DNA of 64,000 nt. Source: Synaphobranchus kaupii (Eukaryota; Chordata; Actinopteri; Anguilliformes; Synaphobranchidae). The stretch covers positions 1,286,676 through 1,350,675 of the forward strand of contig JAINUF010000027.1 in assembly GCA_029718625.1 (NCBI GenBank). The letters are read 5' to 3'. The first letter of the stretch is position 1; every line of letters begins with the position of its first letter. The translations under genes were made by a program, and so were the position numbers. Below are positions 63,354 through 64,000 of this stretch, piece after piece. Below the pieces are notes generated by a model that saw only the letters and a list, made by a program, of their open reading frames with translations, had not been told where the DNA came from and ran no database searches.

Positions 63354-64000
63354 GTGCCACAGCTCAGAACAGCACCAGCACCAGTGCCACAACTCAGGAC
63401 AGCACCAGCAGAGGCACCAGCAGTGCCACAGCTCAGAACAGCACCAGCAGAGGCACCAGCAGTGCCACAGCTCAGAACAGCACCAGTGCCACAGCTCATA
63501 ACAGCACCAGCAGAGGCACCAGCAGTGCCACAGCTCAGAACGGCACCAGCACCAGTGCCACAGCTCAGAACAGCACCAGCAGAGGCACCAGCAGTGCCAC
63601 AGCTCAGAACAGCACCAGCACCAGTGCCACAGCTCAGAACAGCACCAGCAGAGGGACCAGCAGTGCCACAGCTCAGAACGGCACCAGCACCAGTGCCACA
63701 GCTCAGAACAGCACCAGAAGAGGGACCAGCAGTAGTGCCACAGCTCAGAACAGCACCAGCAGAGGCACCAGCAGTGCCACAGCTCAGAACAGCACCAGCA
63801 GAGGCACCAGCAGTGCCACAGCTCAGAACAGCACCAGCAGAGGCACCAGCAGTGCCACAGCTCAGAACAGCACCAGTGCCACAGCTCATAACAGCACCAG
63901 CAGAGGCACCAGCAGTGCCACAGCTCAGAACGGCACCAGCACCAGTGCCACAGCTCAGAACAGCACCAGCAGAGGCACCAGCAGTGCCACAGCTCAGAAC
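63354..64000. repeat. Partial higher-order unit, right edge
   Basis: The unit is cut by the window end. It has the same gctcataac duplication as the previous unit (near 63494 and 63884), but 390 bp apart, one 39-bp monomer more. Confidence 0.9.

Larger units (their letters stand above)
1..64000. repeat. Macrosatellite array: minisatellite blocks alternating with an L2-tail spacer
   Basis: The window is a continuous head-to-tail array of 63 complete and 2 partial higher-order units in one orientation. Each unit is a block of 24-42 bp CAG/CAC-rich monomers followed by a 242-252 bp AT-richer spacer. No non-repeat flank is visible at either end. No stretch outside the array remains to hold a gene, tRNA, rRNA or CRISPR. 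Unit boundaries used here run from the first GTG of each block to the base before the next such GTG. The structure is seen directly. The name macrosatellite follows from unit size and copy number. Chromosomal location (centromeric, subtelomeric, sex or B chromosome) cannot be told from the sequence. Confidence 0.97.

Noticed and set aside
1..64000. CRISPR array, because repeats alternate with spacers
   Set aside because: The spacers are the same sequence each time rather than unique, the repeats are 24-42 bp monomers in direct tandem, and there are no cas genes. It is a satellite.
1..64000. Centromeric satellite with CENP-B boxes
   Set aside because: I saw no sequence resembling the CENP-B box in monomers or spacer. 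A centromeric location cannot be excluded but has no sequence support.

Overview
The whole 64 kb window is one tandem-repeat array. I find no protein-coding gene, RNA gene, CRISPR array or intact mobile element in it, and the array runs off both ends, so it is longer than 64 kb. The host is most likely a ray-finned fish. The spacer in every repeat unit carries, on the minus strand, the 3' tail of an L2-clade LINE (or a SINE sharing that tail): a CGCTTT/AAAGCG stem with a GGATA loop followed by TGTAA repeats, the arrangement described for eel UnaL2 and zebrafish L2 elements. The host call is inference from this motif, because nothing else in the window is diagnostic.

The array has three levels. 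Level 1 is a GC-rich (about 61%) CAG/CAC-type minisatellite. Its monomers are mainly 39 and 30 bp, with 24, 27 and 42 bp variants, and all share a 15-bp core (tgccacagctcagaa). Level 2 is a higher-order unit made of an ordered minisatellite block (18 monomers in the commonest form) plus a 242-252 bp single-copy spacer. There are 63 complete units and two partial ones. Usual lengths are 912, 922 and 1096 bp, with 752, 969, 1027, 1060, 1069, 1108, 1177 and a few unique sizes. Level 3 is a run of about 22-23 units (about 21.6-23.3 kb) whose order of unit lengths and private variants recurs: the series starting at 17190 recurs at 40458, and the series at 7398-14018 recurs at 29027-35649.

Layout: 1-716 is a partial unit. 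717-4281 holds clean units. 4282-11600 has the same unit types but 18 single-base length errors in short homopolymers, which looks like poor consensus quality. 11600-40457 and 40458-64000 are clean and are largely copies of each other. Units formed by visible unequal exchange lie at 36677 (two blocks fused without a spacer), 55338 and 57136 (a shared fusion junction), and 62310 and 63354 (a shared internal duplication).

Long open frames occur on both strands only because the monomers lack stop codons in five of six frames and every module length is a multiple of three. They open with GTG or TTG rather than ATG, and stops in each spacer close them. The two that begin with ATG depend on single-base indels in the suspect zone. 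I therefore annotate repeats and no genes. The array may well be a useful, undescribed teleost macrosatellite, but I see no evidence of a new functional system.
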